Positions 7,806-18,575 are shown, numbered from the stretch's first letter. The stretch: DNA of 64,000 nucleotides from Pseudomonas sp. H3(2019) (GCF_007713465.1 NZ_VMSG01000006.1:124001-188000); one strand, 5' to 3'. Numbers and translations: made by a program. The notes: generated from the letters alone by a model not told the origin.

Positions 7806-10667
7806 ATGCTCGAGCTCACTATAGAGCAGATATCCATGGGCCAGTCGGCTGTGGATAAAGCCGCCGCATTGCGTTTGTTGGCCGACCAACTGGTCTCCGA
7901 TGGCCTGGTGGCCGAGGGTTACCTCAGCGGCTTGCAGGCGCGTGAAGCCCAGGGTTCGACCTTTCTCGGCCAAGGTATTGCGATCCCCCACGGAACCCCC
8001 GATACCCGCGATCTGGTGCACACCACCGGCGTGCGTTTGCTGCAATTCCCCGAAGGGGTGGATTGGGGCGACGGTCACATCGTCTATCTGGCGATCGGTA
8101 TCGCCGCCAAATCCGACGAGCATTTGCGCCTGCTGCAATTGCTGACCCGGGCCCTCGGCGAAACCGATCTGGGCCAGGCCTTGCGCCGCGCCAGTAGCGC
8201 CGAAGCCTTGCTGAAACTGCTGCAAGGCGCGCCGCAAGAGCTGGCGCTGGATGCGCAAATGATCGGCCTGGGTGTCTCCGCCGACGACTTCGAAGAGCTG
8301 GTCTGGCGTGGCGCACGGTTGTTGCGTCAGGCCGACTGCGTGAGCAATGGTTTTTCTGCAGTCTTGCAGCAGGTTGAAGCGCTGCCGCTGGGTGATGGCC
8401 TGTGGTGGCTGCACAGCGAACAAACGGTCAAGCGCCCGGGTCTGGCCTTCGTCACCCCGGACAAACCGATTCGTTACCTTGGCCAGCCACTGAGCGGGCT
8501 GTTTTGTCTGGCCAGCCTTGGCGAGGCGCATCAGGCCTTGCTTGAACGCCTTTGCGCCTTGCTGATTGAAGGCCGTGGTCACGAACTCGGTCGCGCCACC
8601 AGCCGTCGTGCGGTGCTGGAAGTACTGGGCGGCGAATTGCCGGCCGATTGGCCGAGTGCCCGTATTGCCTTGGCCAACGCCCACGGTTTGCACGCGCGGC
8701 CAGCGAAGATCCTTGCGCAATTGGCGAAGAGTTTTGAAGGCGAGATCCGCATCCGCATCGTCGACGGCCAGGACAGCGCCGTGTCGGCGAAGAGCTTGAG
8801 CAAACTGCTCAGCCTCGGCGCCCGTCGCGGCCAGGTGTTGGAGTTGATTGCCGAGCCGAGCATCGCCGCCGATGTGTTGCCGGCGCTGCTGAGGGCTATC
8901 GAAGAAGGCCTGGGCGAAGACATCGAACCGTTGCCGACGGTGAGTGCAAAGAGCGAGGTCATCGACGAAATCTCTGACGTCGTGGTTGCCCCCGCCTCCG
9001 GCAGCGTGATTCAGGCCATCGCTGCTGCGCCGGGGATTGCCATCGGGCCAGCGCATATTCAGGTGCAGCAAGCGATCGAATACCCGTTGCGCGGCGAGTC
9101 CACGGCGATCGAACGCGAGCGTCTGAAAACCTCCCTGGCCGATGTTCGCCGCGATATCGAAGGGCTGATCCAGCGCAGCAAGGCCAAAGCCATTCGCGAG
9201 ATTTTCATCACCCACCAGGAAATGCTCGATGACCCGGAACTGACCGACGAAGTCGACACTCGCCTCAAGCAAGGCGAAAGCGCTGAAGCGGCGTGGATGG
9301 CGGTGATCGACGCGGCAGCCAGACAACAGGAATCCTTGCAGGACGCCTTGCTCGCCGAACGCGCAGCGGACTTGCGTGATATTGGTCGGCGGGTGCTGGC
9401 GCAACTGTGCGGCATCGAGACCCCGAGCGAACCTGATCAGCCATACATTCTGGTGATGGATGAAGTCGGACCTTCGGATGTCGCACGTCTTGATCCGACG
9501 CGGGTGGCCGGCATTCTTACCGCGCGCGGCGGTGCCACTGCCCACAGCGCGATCGTCGCTCGGGCCTTGGGTATTCCGGCGCTGGTCGGTGCTGGCGCGG
9601 CGGTGTTGCGGCTAGCGTCGGGCACGCCATTGCTGCTCGATGGCCAGCGTGGTCGGCTGCATGTCGACGCCGATGCGGCGACGTTGCAGCGTGCCTTTGA
9701 GGAACGTGACAACCGCGAACAACGCCTGCAAGCGGCCGCGGCCCAGCGTCACCAACCGGCGCTGACCACTGACGGCCATGCGGTCGAAGTATTCGCCAAC
9801 GTCGGCGAAAGCGCCGGTGTGGTCAGCGCGGTCGAGCAGGGCGCTGAAGGGATTGGCCTGCTGCGCACCGAACTGATTTTCATGGCCCATCCGCAAGCGC
9901 CGGACGAAGCCACTCAAGAAGTCGAATACCGTCGGGTGCTCGATGGCCTGGCCGGGCGGCCGCTGGTGGTGCGGACTTTGGATGTTGGCGGTGACAAGCC
10001 GTTGCCGTACTGGCCGATTGCCAAGGAGGAAAACCCGTTCCTCGGCGTACGTGGCATTCGCCTGACGTTGCAACGTCCGCAGATCATGGAAGCGCAGTTG
10101 CGTGCCTTGCTGCGCGCCGCCGACAACCGCCCGTTGCGGATCATGTTTCCGATGGTCGGCAGTGTTGACGAATGGCGTCAGGCGCGGGACATGACCGAGC
10201 GCCTGCGTCTGGAAATCCCGGTGGCGGACCTGCAACTGGGGATCATGATCGAAGTGCCGTCGGCGGCCTTGCTGGCGCCTGTTCTGGCCAAGGAAGTCGA
10301 CTTCTTCAGCGTCGGTACCAATGACCTGACCCAATACACCCTGGCCATCGACCGCGGTCATCCGACCCTGTCGGCCCAGGCCGATGGCTTGCACCCGGCG
10401 GTGTTGCAACTGATTGACATCACGGTGCGTGCCGCCCATGCCCATGGCAAATGGGTTGGCGTGTGTGGCGAACTGGCGGCAGACCCGCTGGCGGTACCGG
10501 TGTTGGTCGGCCTGGGTGTGGATGAGTTGAGCGTTTCGGCGCGCAGCATCGGCGAGGTCAAGGCACGGGTTCGTGAGCTGAGTCTTGCGCAGGTAAAACA
10601 TCTGGCCCAACAGGCTCTGGCCGTGGGCAGCGCGAATGAAGTGCGCGCATTAGTGGAGGCTCTGTAA
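7806..10667 (+). CDS. fruB: Fructose PTS multiphosphoryl transfer protein (EIIA-HPr-EI)
   Basis: A 953-residue cytosolic fusion that passes phosphate from phosphoenolpyruvate to fructose EIIBC. Domains in order: EIIA-Fru (about 1-150) with phospho-His H62 in GQGIAIPHGTPD; a middle linker domain (about 150-280); HPr (about 284-370) with H296 in GLHARPAKIL; Enzyme I (about 402-953) with H580 in RGGATAHSAIVARALG and the C-terminal PEP-binding motifs RTELIFM, FFSVGTNDLTQYTLA and GVCGELAADP. All active residues are present. The ATG follows AAAAAGGAG with good spacing. Its stop overlaps the fruK start (TAATG), and fruBKA form one operon facing fruR. This is the only complete sugar PTS cascade seen here. 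Confidence 0.97.
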   Translation: MLELTIEQISMGQSAVDKAAALRLLADQLVSDGLVAEGYLSGLQAREAQGSTFLGQGIAIPHGTPDTRDLVHTTGVRLLQFPEGVDWGDGHIVYLAIGIAAKSDEHLRLLQLLTRALGETDLGQALRRASSAEALLKLLQGAPQELALDAQMIGLGVSADDFEELVWRGARLLRQADCVSNGFSAVLQQVEALPLGDGLWWLHSEQTVKRPGLAFVTPDKPIRYLGQPLSGLFCLASLGEAHQALLERLCALLIEGRGHELGRATSRRAVLEVLGGELPADWPSARIALANAHGLHARPAKILAQLAKSFEGEIRIRIVDGQDSAVSAKSLSKLLSLGARRGQVLELIAEPSIAADVLPALLRAIEEGLGEDIEPLPTVSAKSEVIDEISDVVVAPASGSVIQAIAAAPGIAIGPAHIQVQQAIEYPLRGESTAIERERLKTSLADVRRDIEGLIQRSKAKAIREIFITHQEMLDDPELTDEVDTRLKQGESAEAAWMAVIDAAARQQESLQDALLAERAADLRDIGRRVLAQLCGIETPSEPDQPYILVMDEVGPSDVARLDPTRVAGILTARGGATAHSAIVARALGIPALVGAGAAVLRLASGTPLLLDGQRGRLHVDADAATLQRAFEERDNREQRLQAAAAQRHQPALTTDGHAVEVFANVGESAGVVSAVEQGAEGIGLLRTELIFMAHPQAPDEATQEVEYRRVLDGLAGRPLVVRTLDVGGDKPLPYWPIAKEENPFLGVRGIRLTLQRPQIMEAQLRALLRAADNRPLRIMFPMVGSVDEWRQARDMTERLRLEIPVADLQLGIMIEVPSAALLAPVLAKEVDFFSVGTNDLTQYTLAIDRGHPTLSAQADGLHPAVLQLIDITVRAAHAHGKWVGVCGELAADPLAVPVLVGLGVDELSVSARSIGEVKARVRELSLAQVKHLAQQALAVGSANEVRALVEAL

Positions 10668-11614
10668 TGGCCAAAATCCTAACCCTGACCCTAAACCCGG
10701 CGCTGGACCTCACCGTTCAGTTGCCGCGTCTGGAACCTGGTCAGGTCAATCGCAGCGACGCCATGCACACGCACGCCGCCGGCAAGGGCATCAATGTGGC
10801 GCAGGTGCTTGCAGACCTCGGGCATCAGCTGACGGTCAGCGGTTTTCTCGGTGAGGACAATCTTCAGGCGTTCGAAGCGCTGTTCGCCAAACGCGGGTTT
10901 GTCGACGCCTTCATCCGCGTTCCCGGCGAGACTCGCAGTAACATCAAACTGGCGGAAGCGGACGGACGCATCACTGACCTCAATGGTCCGGGGCCGGTGG
11001 TCAGTTCGGCCGCGCAGCAGGCGTTGCTCGATCGTCTGGATCAGATCACCATCGGCCATGATGCAGTGGTGGTCGCCGGCAGTTTGCCACGTGGTGTCAG
11101 CGCGCAGTGGTTGCACGGGTTGTTGCTGCGCCTCAAGTCGCGGGGTTTGAAAGTCGCCCTCGACACCAGCGGCGAAGCCTTGCGTGCCGGGCTGTCGGCG
11201 GGACCGTGGCTGATCAAACCGAACACCGAAGAGCTGTCCGAGGCGCTGGACCGCGAGGTGGTTTCGGTGGGGGCACAAGCCGAAGCGGCGAGTCGTTTGC
11301 ACGCTCATGGTATCGAACACGTGGTGATTTCCCACGGTGCCGAGGGCGTCAACTGGTTCAGTGTCGGCTCGGCGATGCACGCCACGCCACCCAGGGTCAG
11401 TGTTGTCAGTACGGTGGGCGCAGGCGATTCGTTGCTGGCAGGCATGCTCCACGGATTGCTCAGTGCCGATACGCCTGAACAGACCTTGCGCACCGCCACC
11501 GCGATTGCCGCCATGGCCGTCACGCAGATCGGTTTCGGTTTCGGTATCGGTGACGCTGCGCAACTGGCGCAGCTCGAACAGGGGGTGCGCGTGCGCCCCC
11601 TGACAGAACAATAA
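10667..11614 (+). CDS. fruK: 1-phosphofructokinase
   Basis: A 315-residue PfkB-family sugar kinase. It phosphorylates fructose-1-phosphate, the PTS product, to fructose-1,6-bisphosphate using ATP. The N terminus TLTLNPALDLTVQLPRLEPG and the glycine-rich HAAGKGINVAQVLADLG are typical of FruK/LacC proteins. The PfkB signature VSTVGAGDSLLAGMLHG near residue 250 contains the catalytic Asp and anion-hole glycines. It starts inside the fruB stop (one-base overlap) and is followed 11 bases later by fruA, so translation of the three is probably coupled. By removing fructose-1-phosphate it should also weaken induction through FruR. Confidence 0.96.
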   Translation: MAKILTLTLNPALDLTVQLPRLEPGQVNRSDAMHTHAAGKGINVAQVLADLGHQLTVSGFLGEDNLQAFEALFAKRGFVDAFIRVPGETRSNIKLAEADGRITDLNGPGPVVSSAAQQALLDRLDQITIGHDAVVVAGSLPRGVSAQWLHGLLLRLKSRGLKVALDTSGEALRAGLSAGPWLIKPNTEELSEALDREVVSVGAQAEAASRLHAHGIEHVVISHGAEGVNWFSVGSAMHATPPRVSVVSTVGAGDSLLAGMLHGLLSADTPEQTLRTATAIAAMAVTQIGFGFGIGDAAQLAQLEQGVRVRPLTEQ

Positions 11615-11625
11615 GAGGGTTGGTC

Positions 11626-13365
11626 ATGAAGTTAGCCATTGTTACTGCCTGCCCGAATGGCATGGTTACCAGTGTGCTGTGCGCGCGTTTGCTCGATGCC
11701 GCCGCGCAGCGTCAGGGCTGGATGACCTGCGTTGAAGTGCATGATGCCGCGCACCCGGAACGCCAGCTGTCCGCCGCGACCCTGGAAGACGCCGAGTGGG
11801 TGTTGCTGGTCAGCACCGGGACTGTGGATATGTCGCGGTTTGTCGGCAAGCGGGTGTTCCAGAGCACGCCGTCCCAAGCCCTGCAAGACGTCGATGCAGT
11901 GCTGCGCCGTGGTGCTGAAGCAGCCCAAATCTACGTCGCCCCGCAAGCCGTCGTCGAACCCGCAACTGTCAGCAAAACTGCGCCGCGTCTGGTGGCGGTC
12001 ACTGCGTGCCCGACCGGTGTCGCCCATACCTTTATGGCGGCCGAAGCCTTGCAGCAGGCGGCCAAGCGTCTGGGTTATGACTTGCAGGTGGAAACCCAGG
12101 GCTCGGTCGGCGCCCGCAATCCGTTGAGCGCGCAAGCCATCGCGGATGCCGATGTGGTGCTGTTGGCGGCAGACATCGAAGTCGCCACCGAGCGCTTTGC
12201 CGGCAAGAAGATTTACCGCTGCGGCACCGGCATCGCCCTGAAACAGGCCGAGGCCACGCTCAACAAAGCGTTGGCCGAAGGCACGCAGGAAACCGCGTCG
12301 AGCGGCGCCCAAGGCCCGGCCAAGAAAGAGAAAACCGGGGTCTACAAACACCTGCTGACGGGCGTCTCGTTCATGCTGCCGATGGTCGTGGCCGGGGGGT
12401 TGATGATCGCGTTGTCGTTTGTCTTCGGCATCACCGCGTTCAAGGAACCGGGCACGCTGGCGGCGGCACTGATGCAGATCGGTGGCGATACCGCGTTCAA
12501 GTTGATGGTGCCGTTGCTGGCGGGTTACATCGCCTACTCGATTGCTGACCGTCCTGGCCTGGCGCCAGGGATGATCGGTGGCCTGTTGGCGAGTACCTTG
12601 GGCGCCGGTTTTATCGGCGGGATCATTGCCGGTTTCATCGCCGGCTATGCGGCGCAGGCGATCAACCGTTATGCACGCCTGCCGCAAAGTCTGGAAGCGC
12701 TGAAACCGATTCTGATCATCCCGTTGCTGGCGAGTCTGTTCACCGGCCTGGTGATGATCTATGTGGTCGGTAAACCGGTCGCCGGACTGCTGGAAAGCCT
12801 GACGCATTTCCTCGACAGCATGGGCACTACCAACGCGATCCTGCTGGGGGTATTGCTCGGCGGTATGATGTGCGTCGACCTCGGCGGGCCGATCAACAAG
12901 GCCGCTTATGCGTTCTCGGTGGGGCTGCTGGCATCGCAAAGTTATGCACCGATGGCCGCGACCATGGCCGCTGGCATGGTGCCGCCGATTGGCCTGGGTA
13001 TCGCCACGTTCATCGCCCGGCGCAAGTTTGCCCAGACCGAGCGCGAAGCGGGTAAAGCTGCCTTGGTGCTGGGGCTGTGCTTTATCTCTGAAGGGGCGAT
13101 TCCGTTCGCCGCCAAGGACCCGCTGCGAGTGATCCCGGCGAGCATCGCCGGCGGTGCACTGGCTGGTGCGCTGTCGATGTATTTCGGCTGCAAACTGATG
13201 GCGCCTCACGGTGGGCTGTTCGTGATGCTGATCCCGAATGCGATCAACCATGCGCTGCTGTACTTGCTGGCGATTGTTGCCGGGAGTTTGCTGACAGCGG
13301 TGGTCTATGCAGTGGTCAAGCGCCCGGAAGTCGCCGAGTTGGCGTTGGAACCGGCCAACGCATAG
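11626..13365 (+). CDS. fruA: PTS fructose transporter subunit EIIBC
   Basis: A 579-residue inner-membrane permease. The N terminus holds two EIIB-Fru-like units: a degenerate one (residues about 1-100, TACPNGMVTSVLCARLL) and a functional one (about 120-220) with the phospho-Cys in VAVTACPTGVAHTFMAAE. A charged Ala/Lys linker leads to the EIIC domain with about nine hydrophobic segments (for example GVSFMLPMVVAGGLMIALSF and DLGGPINKAAYAFSVG). It imports fructose as fructose-1-phosphate. The ATG at 11626 was preferred over an upstream GTG at 11620 because AGAGGG lies at the right distance. It is the last gene of fruBKA, with a stem-loop about 24 bases after its stop. Confidence 0.96.
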   Translation: MKLAIVTACPNGMVTSVLCARLLDAAAQRQGWMTCVEVHDAAHPERQLSAATLEDAEWVLLVSTGTVDMSRFVGKRVFQSTPSQALQDVDAVLRRGAEAAQIYVAPQAVVEPATVSKTAPRLVAVTACPTGVAHTFMAAEALQQAAKRLGYDLQVETQGSVGARNPLSAQAIADADVVLLAADIEVATERFAGKKIYRCGTGIALKQAEATLNKALAEGTQETASSGAQGPAKKEKTGVYKHLLTGVSFMLPMVVAGGLMIALSFVFGITAFKEPGTLAAALMQIGGDTAFKLMVPLLAGYIAYSIADRPGLAPGMIGGLLASTLGAGFIGGIIAGFIAGYAAQAINRYARLPQSLEALKPILIIPLLASLFTGLVMIYVVGKPVAGLLESLTHFLDSMGTTNAILLGVLLGGMMCVDLGGPINKAAYAFSVGLLASQSYAPMAATMAAGMVPPIGLGIATFIARRKFAQTEREAGKAALVLGLCFISEGAIPFAAKDPLRVIPASIAGGALAGALSMYFGCKLMAPHGGLFVMLIPNAINHALLYLLAIVAGSLLTAVVYAVVKRPEVAELALEPANA

Positions 13366-13388
13366 ATCAAAAGATCGTCCGAACGCGG

Positions 13389-13441
13389 CCCGAACCTTCG
13401 GCAGCTCAAAGTACCCCTCAAGGAGCTGCCGCAGGTTCGGG
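13389..13441. terminator. Bidirectional stem-loop between fruA and the convergent flavoprotein gene
   Basis: CCCGAACCTTCGGCAGCTC and GAGCTGCCGCAGGTTCGGG form a 19-base stem with one internal mismatch around a 15-base loop. It lies in the 79-base gap between the convergent stops. No long T-run follows, so it may also be an extragenic palindrome. Confidence 0.65.
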
Positions 13442-13444
13442 CTG

Positions 13445-15976
13445 TCAGTAGACGTCGCGCCGATATCTGCCTTGCTCGATCAATCGCTCGACTTCATCAA
13501 CACCGAGCACTTCGTTGAGCACTTGATCCACGCCTGACGCCATCCCTTGCAGGCTGCCGCAGATGTAGAGCGATGCACCGTCGGCCAGCCATTTTTTCAG
13601 CTCGATGGCGCGTTGGCGCAGGCGATCCTGAACGTAGATTTTCTCGGCCTGATCCCGCGAAAACGCCAGGTCCAGCCGCTCCAGATCACCTTCGATCAAC
13701 CATCCCTCAAGCTCATCGCGACAGAGGAAGTCATGCTCGCGATTGCGTTCGCCAAACAGCAGCCAGTTGCGTGTCTGGCCATCGGCAATTCGTGCCTTGA
13801 GCAAGCTGCGCAGGCCAGCCAACCCAGTGCCATTGCCCAGCAGAATCATTGGCACGGGCGTGGCCGGCAGATGGAAGCCGCTGTTGCGCCGTACTCGCAG
13901 GCTGATGGCAGAGCCCAATGGCGCGTATTCGGTCAGCCAACCGGAGCCGACGCCCAGACGCCCATCCGTATGGCACTCCTGACGAACCAGCAGTTCGAGC
14001 ACGCCGTCGGCGGCAATCGAGGCGATCGAGTATTCGCGCATGGCCAATGGCACCAGCGCGTCGACCAACGCCTGGGCATGCAGCCCGACCAGGTGCACGC
14101 GATTCTCCGGCAACTGACGGCTGGCCAAGGCGTGTTCAAGGGTTTCCTGCACGCCATTGATTTGCACCCGACTGTTGCCGGCGATGCCCAGTCCTTCAAG
14201 GAACTGTTCAATCGCGCCCCGGCAGTTGCGCGGTAACACTTCAACCAGGTCTCCGGCCAGCCAACTGCTGGTGTCAGGTGCCGTCAGGCCCAGCAGGTAA
14301 ACGTCGGCGCCGCTGCTGTCGGGGTTGAGCAGTTCGCGCTTGCTCAAGGTCCAGTTGTTGTAGCTCGGGGCTTTCCAGGTATCGACTGGTGGCTGTCCGG
14401 TCAGTTGACAGAGTTGCTGCTGCCAATGACGCAGGGCGTACGGGTCGCCGCTGTCGACTTCCACCGGGGCGAACAGCGTGGTGCCACCGTGTTCCGCCAG
14501 CCAGCTGTGCAGGCGTTTGGCGAAGCCGCAGAAGTGTTGGTACTGTCGATCACCGAGGCCAAGCACGGCGTAGTTCAGGCGCGAAAGGCTCAGCGCCCGA
14601 CCGAGTACCTTGCGCTCGAAACCACGGGCGCTGTCCGGTGCTTCGCCGTCGCCAAAGGTGCTGACCACGAACAGCGCATGGCTTGAATCGCGCAGGTCCT
14701 GCTCGCTGACGGCCGCCAGCGGTTGCACCTTTACCGGCAGCCCGGCGGCCTGCAATTGGCTGGCGGTCTGCCAGGCCAACTGTTCGGCAAAACCGCTCTG
14801 ACTGGCAAAGCCGATCAGCCATGCCGGTACATCGCTGGTGGTTTGCACCAGGTCTTTACGGGCGTTTTTGATCTGACGTTTCTTGCGCCGACGGTCCAGG
14901 TACAACAACCAGCCAGTGATGAAGAACAGCGGCATGGTCAACGAAGCCAGGGTCAGCACAATTCGCCCAACGAGACCGAAGTAACTGCCAACGTGCAGCG
15001 CATAGAGGCTGGTCAACAGTTGTGCCTTGAAGCTCTTGTCGCCGTAGCGATCATGACGGCTGATAACACCGGTGGCCGGGTCGAGAGTGATCTGGTTCAG
15101 TGCCCGGTCATGGGGTGAGTTTTTCAACAGATAGAACACGGTGGCCGGTTGTCCGGCCACCGGTGGCATGCGCACGTTATAGGCGCTCAGGCCCGGCCCG
15201 GCGGCGCTGTAGATGCTGCTCCAGATTGCATTGTAATCGGCGGTCGGCGCGGGGCCGGCCGGTAGCGGTGCACCACGCCCCGGTCTGGCGCGTTCGTTTT
15301 GCGGTGCGTCGGACAGCAGTTTGCTCAGGCCCTTGTTGTACCACTCATAGGACCAGGACAGCCCGGTCAGCGCGGCCAACAAATAAACCAGCAAGCACCA
15401 GGTGCCCGCGACCGAGTGCAGGTCCCAGTTGAAGCTGCGACCTTTTTTCGCCCAGTCGAGGGTCAGCCAGGCACGCCAGCTCGCCACCTGACGGGGCCAG
15501 CGCAGGTAGAGCCCGGACAGGCAGAAGAAAATCAGAATCAGTGTGCAGGCACCGGTAATTTGTCGGCCGGTGTCGCCCATCGCCAGGAAACGATGCAGTT
15601 GCAGCATCAGGCCAAAAAAGTCCTGGCCGACGGCATCGCCCATGTAGTCGCCGGTATACGGGTCGACGTAGCGCATCTGGCCACGGCGCTCGCCCGGCGG
15701 CGGGGTGAAGAACACGCGTGCCGCAAAGCCGCTCTCGGTTTCGACCCAAAGCATCGCGACTTTCTTGCCCTCGGCAGCCTCGACCCTGGCCACCAGATCC
15801 GCCGGCGGCAGTACGCCGGCCACCTGCTTCTCGACCTGCAGGACCTGTGGGTTCAGTGCCCGCAGGATCTCATCCTGAAACGACACCGCCGCACCGGTAA
15901 TGCCCATCAAGGCCAGCACCAGACCCGCACTGATGCCGAAGAACCAGTGCAGCTGGAACAGGGTTTTCTTCAACAC
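13445..15976 (-). CDS. PepSY-TM / flavodoxin / FAD-NAD(P)H reductase fusion, probable siderophore-linked ferric reductase
   Basis: An 843-residue inner-membrane flavoprotein. Residues about 1-370 are a PepSY-TM unit with membrane segments ([77 protein letters not shown]). Residues about 385-530 are an FMN flavodoxin domain ([29 protein letters not shown]). The rest resembles the FAD/NADPH module of sulfite or cytochrome P450 reductases ([41 protein letters not shown]). The start is GTG with AAGGCGG upstream. It follows the receptor gene on the same strand, matching the oxidoreductase next to piuA in P. aeruginosa. Reduction of siderophore-bound Fe(III) at the membrane is the likely role, by inference. 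Confidence 0.85.
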   Translation of the reverse strand: MLKKTLFQLHWFFGISAGLVLALMGITGAAVSFQDEILRALNPQVLQVEKQVAGVLPPADLVARVEAAEGKKVAMLWVETESGFAARVFFTPPPGERRGQMRYVDPYTGDYMGDAVGQDFFGLMLQLHRFLAMGDTGRQITGACTLILIFFCLSGLYLRWPRQVASWRAWLTLDWAKKGRSFNWDLHSVAGTWCLLVYLLAALTGLSWSYEWYNKGLSKLLSDAPQNERARPGRGAPLPAGPAPTADYNAIWSSIYSAAGPGLSAYNVRMPPVAGQPATVFYLLKNSPHDRALNQITLDPATGVISRHDRYGDKSFKAQLLTSLYALHVGSYFGLVGRIVLTLASLTMPLFFITGWLLYLDRRRKKRQIKNARKDLVQTTSDVPAWLIGFASQSGFAEQLAWQTASQLQAAGLPVKVQPLAAVSEQDLRDSSHALFVVSTFGDGEAPDSARGFERKVLGRALSLSRLNYAVLGLGDRQYQHFCGFAKRLHSWLAEHGGTTLFAPVEVDSGDPYALRHWQQQLCQLTGQPPVDTWKAPSYNNWTLSKRELLNPDSSGADVYLLGLTAPDTSSWLAGDLVEVLPRNCRGAIEQFLEGLGIAGNSRVQINGVQETLEHALASRQLPENRVHLVGLHAQALVDALVPLAMREYSIASIAADGVLELLVRQECHTDGRLGVGSGWLTEYAPLGSAISLRVRRNSGFHLPATPVPMILLGNGTGLAGLRSLLKARIADGQTRNWLLFGERNREHDFLCRDELEGWLIEGDLERLDLAFSRDQAEKIYVQDRLRQRAIELKKWLADGASLYICGSLQGMASGVDQVLNEVLGVDEVERLIEQGRYRRDVY

Positions 15977-16071
15977 GTCGACCGCCTTGTTCGTCTAAAA
16001 CTGTTTGTTCAATAAGAAACGTCACGGCGCGCATTATGCCGTGAGTTGTCGAGAAACATTCTTTTTTACAC

Positions 16072-16105
16072 GCAAAAGCCCCGCTCATTGTGATGGGCGG
16101 GGCTT
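16072..16105 (-). terminator. Rho-independent terminator of the TonB receptor gene
   Basis: Arms AAGCCCCGC and GCGGGGCTT enclose a 12-base loop; read on the minus strand the stem is followed by TTTTG. It lies 18 bases after the receptor stop and isolates it from the downstream flavoprotein gene. Confidence 0.8.
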
Positions 16106-16122
16106 GACGACTTCGTTCTTTG

Positions 16123-18420
16123 TCAGAAGTGGAAGTTGGTGGTGAGCAAGGCGGTACGGCCTGCCGCCTGGTTGGCGAAATGCGCCGCGTAGGCTTTGTC
16201 GTAGTACGTCACGTCCGTCAGGTTCTGCACGTTCAGCTGCAGGTCGACGTTTTTGGTCAGCTTGTAACTGGCCATGGCGTCGTATCGGGTATAGGACGGT
16301 ACGTACACGGTGTTGGCGGTATCGCCGTAAACCTCGTCGACGTAGAAGGCGCCGCCACCGACGGTCAGCTTCGGCATTACTTCATAGGTGGTCCAGAGGC
16401 TGAAACTGTTCTTCGGCGTGTTCGGCATTTCGTTGCCTTTGGCCGATGCCGCGCCAGCCGTGATTGCACCGTTACGTCCGGTCAGACCTGGGTCGACCAA
16501 CTCGCTCTTCAGGTAGCTGTAACCGGCGAACACTTGCCACTTGTCAGTGATCTTGCCGCTGGCCGACAGCTCAAGGCCGTCAACGCGTGAAGTACCGGCG
16601 TTTTCATAGGTGTTGTTGGACACCAGAACACGGGAGTTTTCTTTCTCGGTGCGGAAGATCGCAGCGGTCAGCGAGACACGGTTGTGGAAGACATCCCACT
16701 TGGTGCCCAACTCGTAGTTTTTGGTGGTTTCCGGTTCCAGGTCGCTTTGAAGGGTGCTGTTGCCAGCGGTCAGCGGGTTACCGTCGGAGCCTTCGTTGAG
16801 CATCGCACCTGGCGGTGTTGCGGAAGTGGCGTAGGACGCGTAGACACTGCCGTTTTCCAGTGGATTCCAGACCAGGCCCGCCTGCCAGTTCCAGAACTGG
16901 CTGTCGTTGCTGGTTTTACCGGTGGTGGTGTTCTTGGCCTGGGTGTCGAATGTGTCGTAACGCGCGCCGAGGTTCACCAGCCATTGCGGGTCGAGCTCGA
17001 TGGTGTCGAACACATAGGCCGCACGAGTGTTGGCGCTGGTATCGGTGCCGGCGTAGTTGCGCGCAACAGTACCGGTCCAGCCGTCATTCGGGTTCGGATT
17101 ACTCAGCGAAGTGCAGCTGCCGTTACCGGTACCGACCATGCCTGGTTTGCAGCCGCCCGCCGGGTTGCTGTTCGGGCTGACGGTGTAGCCTGAAACCGAG
17201 CTTGTTTCACGGGTGATTTCAAGACCGGTGGAGTAGTTGTTCTTGAAGCCCAGTGCCTGGAACTCACCGAACAGGTCGGTCTGGTTGGTAGTGGTCGAAG
17301 TATTGGACACGCGGGAGTTGGCGCGACGCCAGACAGTCCCGAACTGATTGACGTTGTGCTGGCTGTCGTCCGGCTGGGTGAGGACATAATCCTGGCCGGT
17401 ATTGCCATGACGCAGAGTATTTTTCAGCGTCATGTTGTCGTTGAGGTCGTGTTCGATGGAGAGTGTGCTGATGTCCGCACGGGTCTTGCGAAAGTCCCGG
17501 TTTTTGAGACCGTAGAAGTTGCTGCTGTCGCCGCCATCGTCAGGCTTGTCGTGGACGTGCGGTGTTTTAGCACCGTTGTTGCTGTAACCGTAGGGAATAC
17601 CCGAGTCCGGCAGGTCATTGCTTTCCATGTGGTAGTAGCTGAGGTTGACGCGGGTCGGCGTACCGAGACCAAAGGTCAGCGACGGCGCCACACCCCAACG
17701 GTCGTAGTTGATCGCGTCACGACCGGCGACGTTCTGCTCGTGGCTCATCAGGTTCAAACGGAACGCCGCGTTGTCGAGGAACTGACGGTTCACGTCGAGT
17801 ACATAACGGCGGGTCTGGTCAGAGCCGTAGGTGAAGCCGCCGTTGGTGAAGTCTTGCTGCTTGGGCGTCTTGCTCACCAGGTTCAGGCTACCGCCGGCCG
17901 AGCCGCGACCACCGAACGTGGAGTTGGGGCCTTTGCTGACTTCGATCGATTCGATGTCGAAGATCTCGCGGGTCTGTCCGCCAGTATCGCGAACGCCGTC
18001 CAGATAGGTATCGCCCTGGGCATCGAAGCCGCGAATGAACGGGCGATCGCCCTGCGGGTTGCCGCCTTCACCGGCACCAAAGGTGATGCCTGGTACGGTG
18101 CGCAGCGCATCTTGCAGCGAAGTGGCTGCGGTGTCTTTGAGCACTTGCTGCGGAACCACAGTGACCGAGCGCGGGGTATCGACCAACGGCGCGGTGTACT
18201 TCTGTGAGGAGGCTTTTTCGACCTGGTAAGAGGTGGAGTCCTGAGCTTCGCCGGTAACGCTGGTGGCATCGAGGGAAATCGCATTGCGCGGCGCTTTATC
18301 GTCGGTCTTTTCTGTCGCGTAAGCCATGTGCGCTGCAGAGCTGGCAGTGATCGCCACGCCAATTGCAGAGGCGAGTAAACGCGGTGAGCTGACCGGTGAT
18401 TGTGGTAGTTGGCGTGACAT
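16123..18420 (-). CDS. piuA: TonB-dependent siderophore receptor (PiuA/Fiu-like)
   Basis: A 765-residue outer-membrane receptor. A signal peptide ends at HMAYA near residue 35. The plug domain follows (VDTPRSVTVVPQQVLKDTAATSLQDALRTVPGITFGAGEGGNPQGDRPFIRGFDAQGD and IESIEVSKGPNSTFGGRGSAGGSLNLVSK, given here for position around residues 78-185). The barrel ends in the aromatic terminal strand GRTALLTTNFHF. It resembles catecholate receptors of the Fiu/CirA/PiuA type, which also take up siderophore-drug conjugates. The neighbouring piuC and flavoprotein genes match the P. aeruginosa piu locus, hence the symbol. It uses TonB-ExbBD energy and is probably under Fur control. The ligand is not proven by sequence. 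Confidence 0.88.
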   Translation of the reverse strand: MSRQLPQSPVSSPRLLASAIGVAITASSAAHMAYATEKTDDKAPRNAISLDATSVTGEAQDSTSYQVEKASSQKYTAPLVDTPRSVTVVPQQVLKDTAATSLQDALRTVPGITFGAGEGGNPQGDRPFIRGFDAQGDTYLDGVRDTGGQTREIFDIESIEVSKGPNSTFGGRGSAGGSLNLVSKTPKQQDFTNGGFTYGSDQTRRYVLDVNRQFLDNAAFRLNLMSHEQNVAGRDAINYDRWGVAPSLTFGLGTPTRVNLSYYHMESNDLPDSGIPYGYSNNGAKTPHVHDKPDDGGDSSNFYGLKNRDFRKTRADISTLSIEHDLNDNMTLKNTLRHGNTGQDYVLTQPDDSQHNVNQFGTVWRRANSRVSNTSTTTNQTDLFGEFQALGFKNNYSTGLEITRETSSVSGYTVSPNSNPAGGCKPGMVGTGNGSCTSLSNPNPNDGWTGTVARNYAGTDTSANTRAAYVFDTIELDPQWLVNLGARYDTFDTQAKNTTTGKTSNDSQFWNWQAGLVWNPLENGSVYASYATSATPPGAMLNEGSDGNPLTAGNSTLQSDLEPETTKNYELGTKWDVFHNRVSLTAAIFRTEKENSRVLVSNNTYENAGTSRVDGLELSASGKITDKWQVFAGYSYLKSELVDPGLTGRNGAITAGAASAKGNEMPNTPKNSFSLWTTYEVMPKLTVGGGAFYVDEVYGDTANTVYVPSYTRYDAMASYKLTKNVDLQLNVQNLTDVTYYDKAYAAHFANQAAGRTALLTTNFHF

Positions 18421-18575
18421 TGTGAATTCCCCTCCCCAGGGTTTGAGGCGGCGGAATATAGGCTAAACAGGTATTTGTATCAATTGCGATATATTGCTAT
18501 TTGCATTGAATTTACATTCTTTACGGCTTTTCCTTACGGGTTTTGCGGACTCATTCGTCAGAGCGATTTTACATT

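Noticed and set aside
7758-9545. Long open frame on the minus strand opposite fruB (about 595 codons)
   Set aside because: It mirrors the codon pattern of fruB, which has complete EIIA, HPr and EI motifs. Long antisense frames are common in GC-rich genes; composition (Gln/His/Arg-rich) and lack of a ribosome binding site mark it as a shadow.
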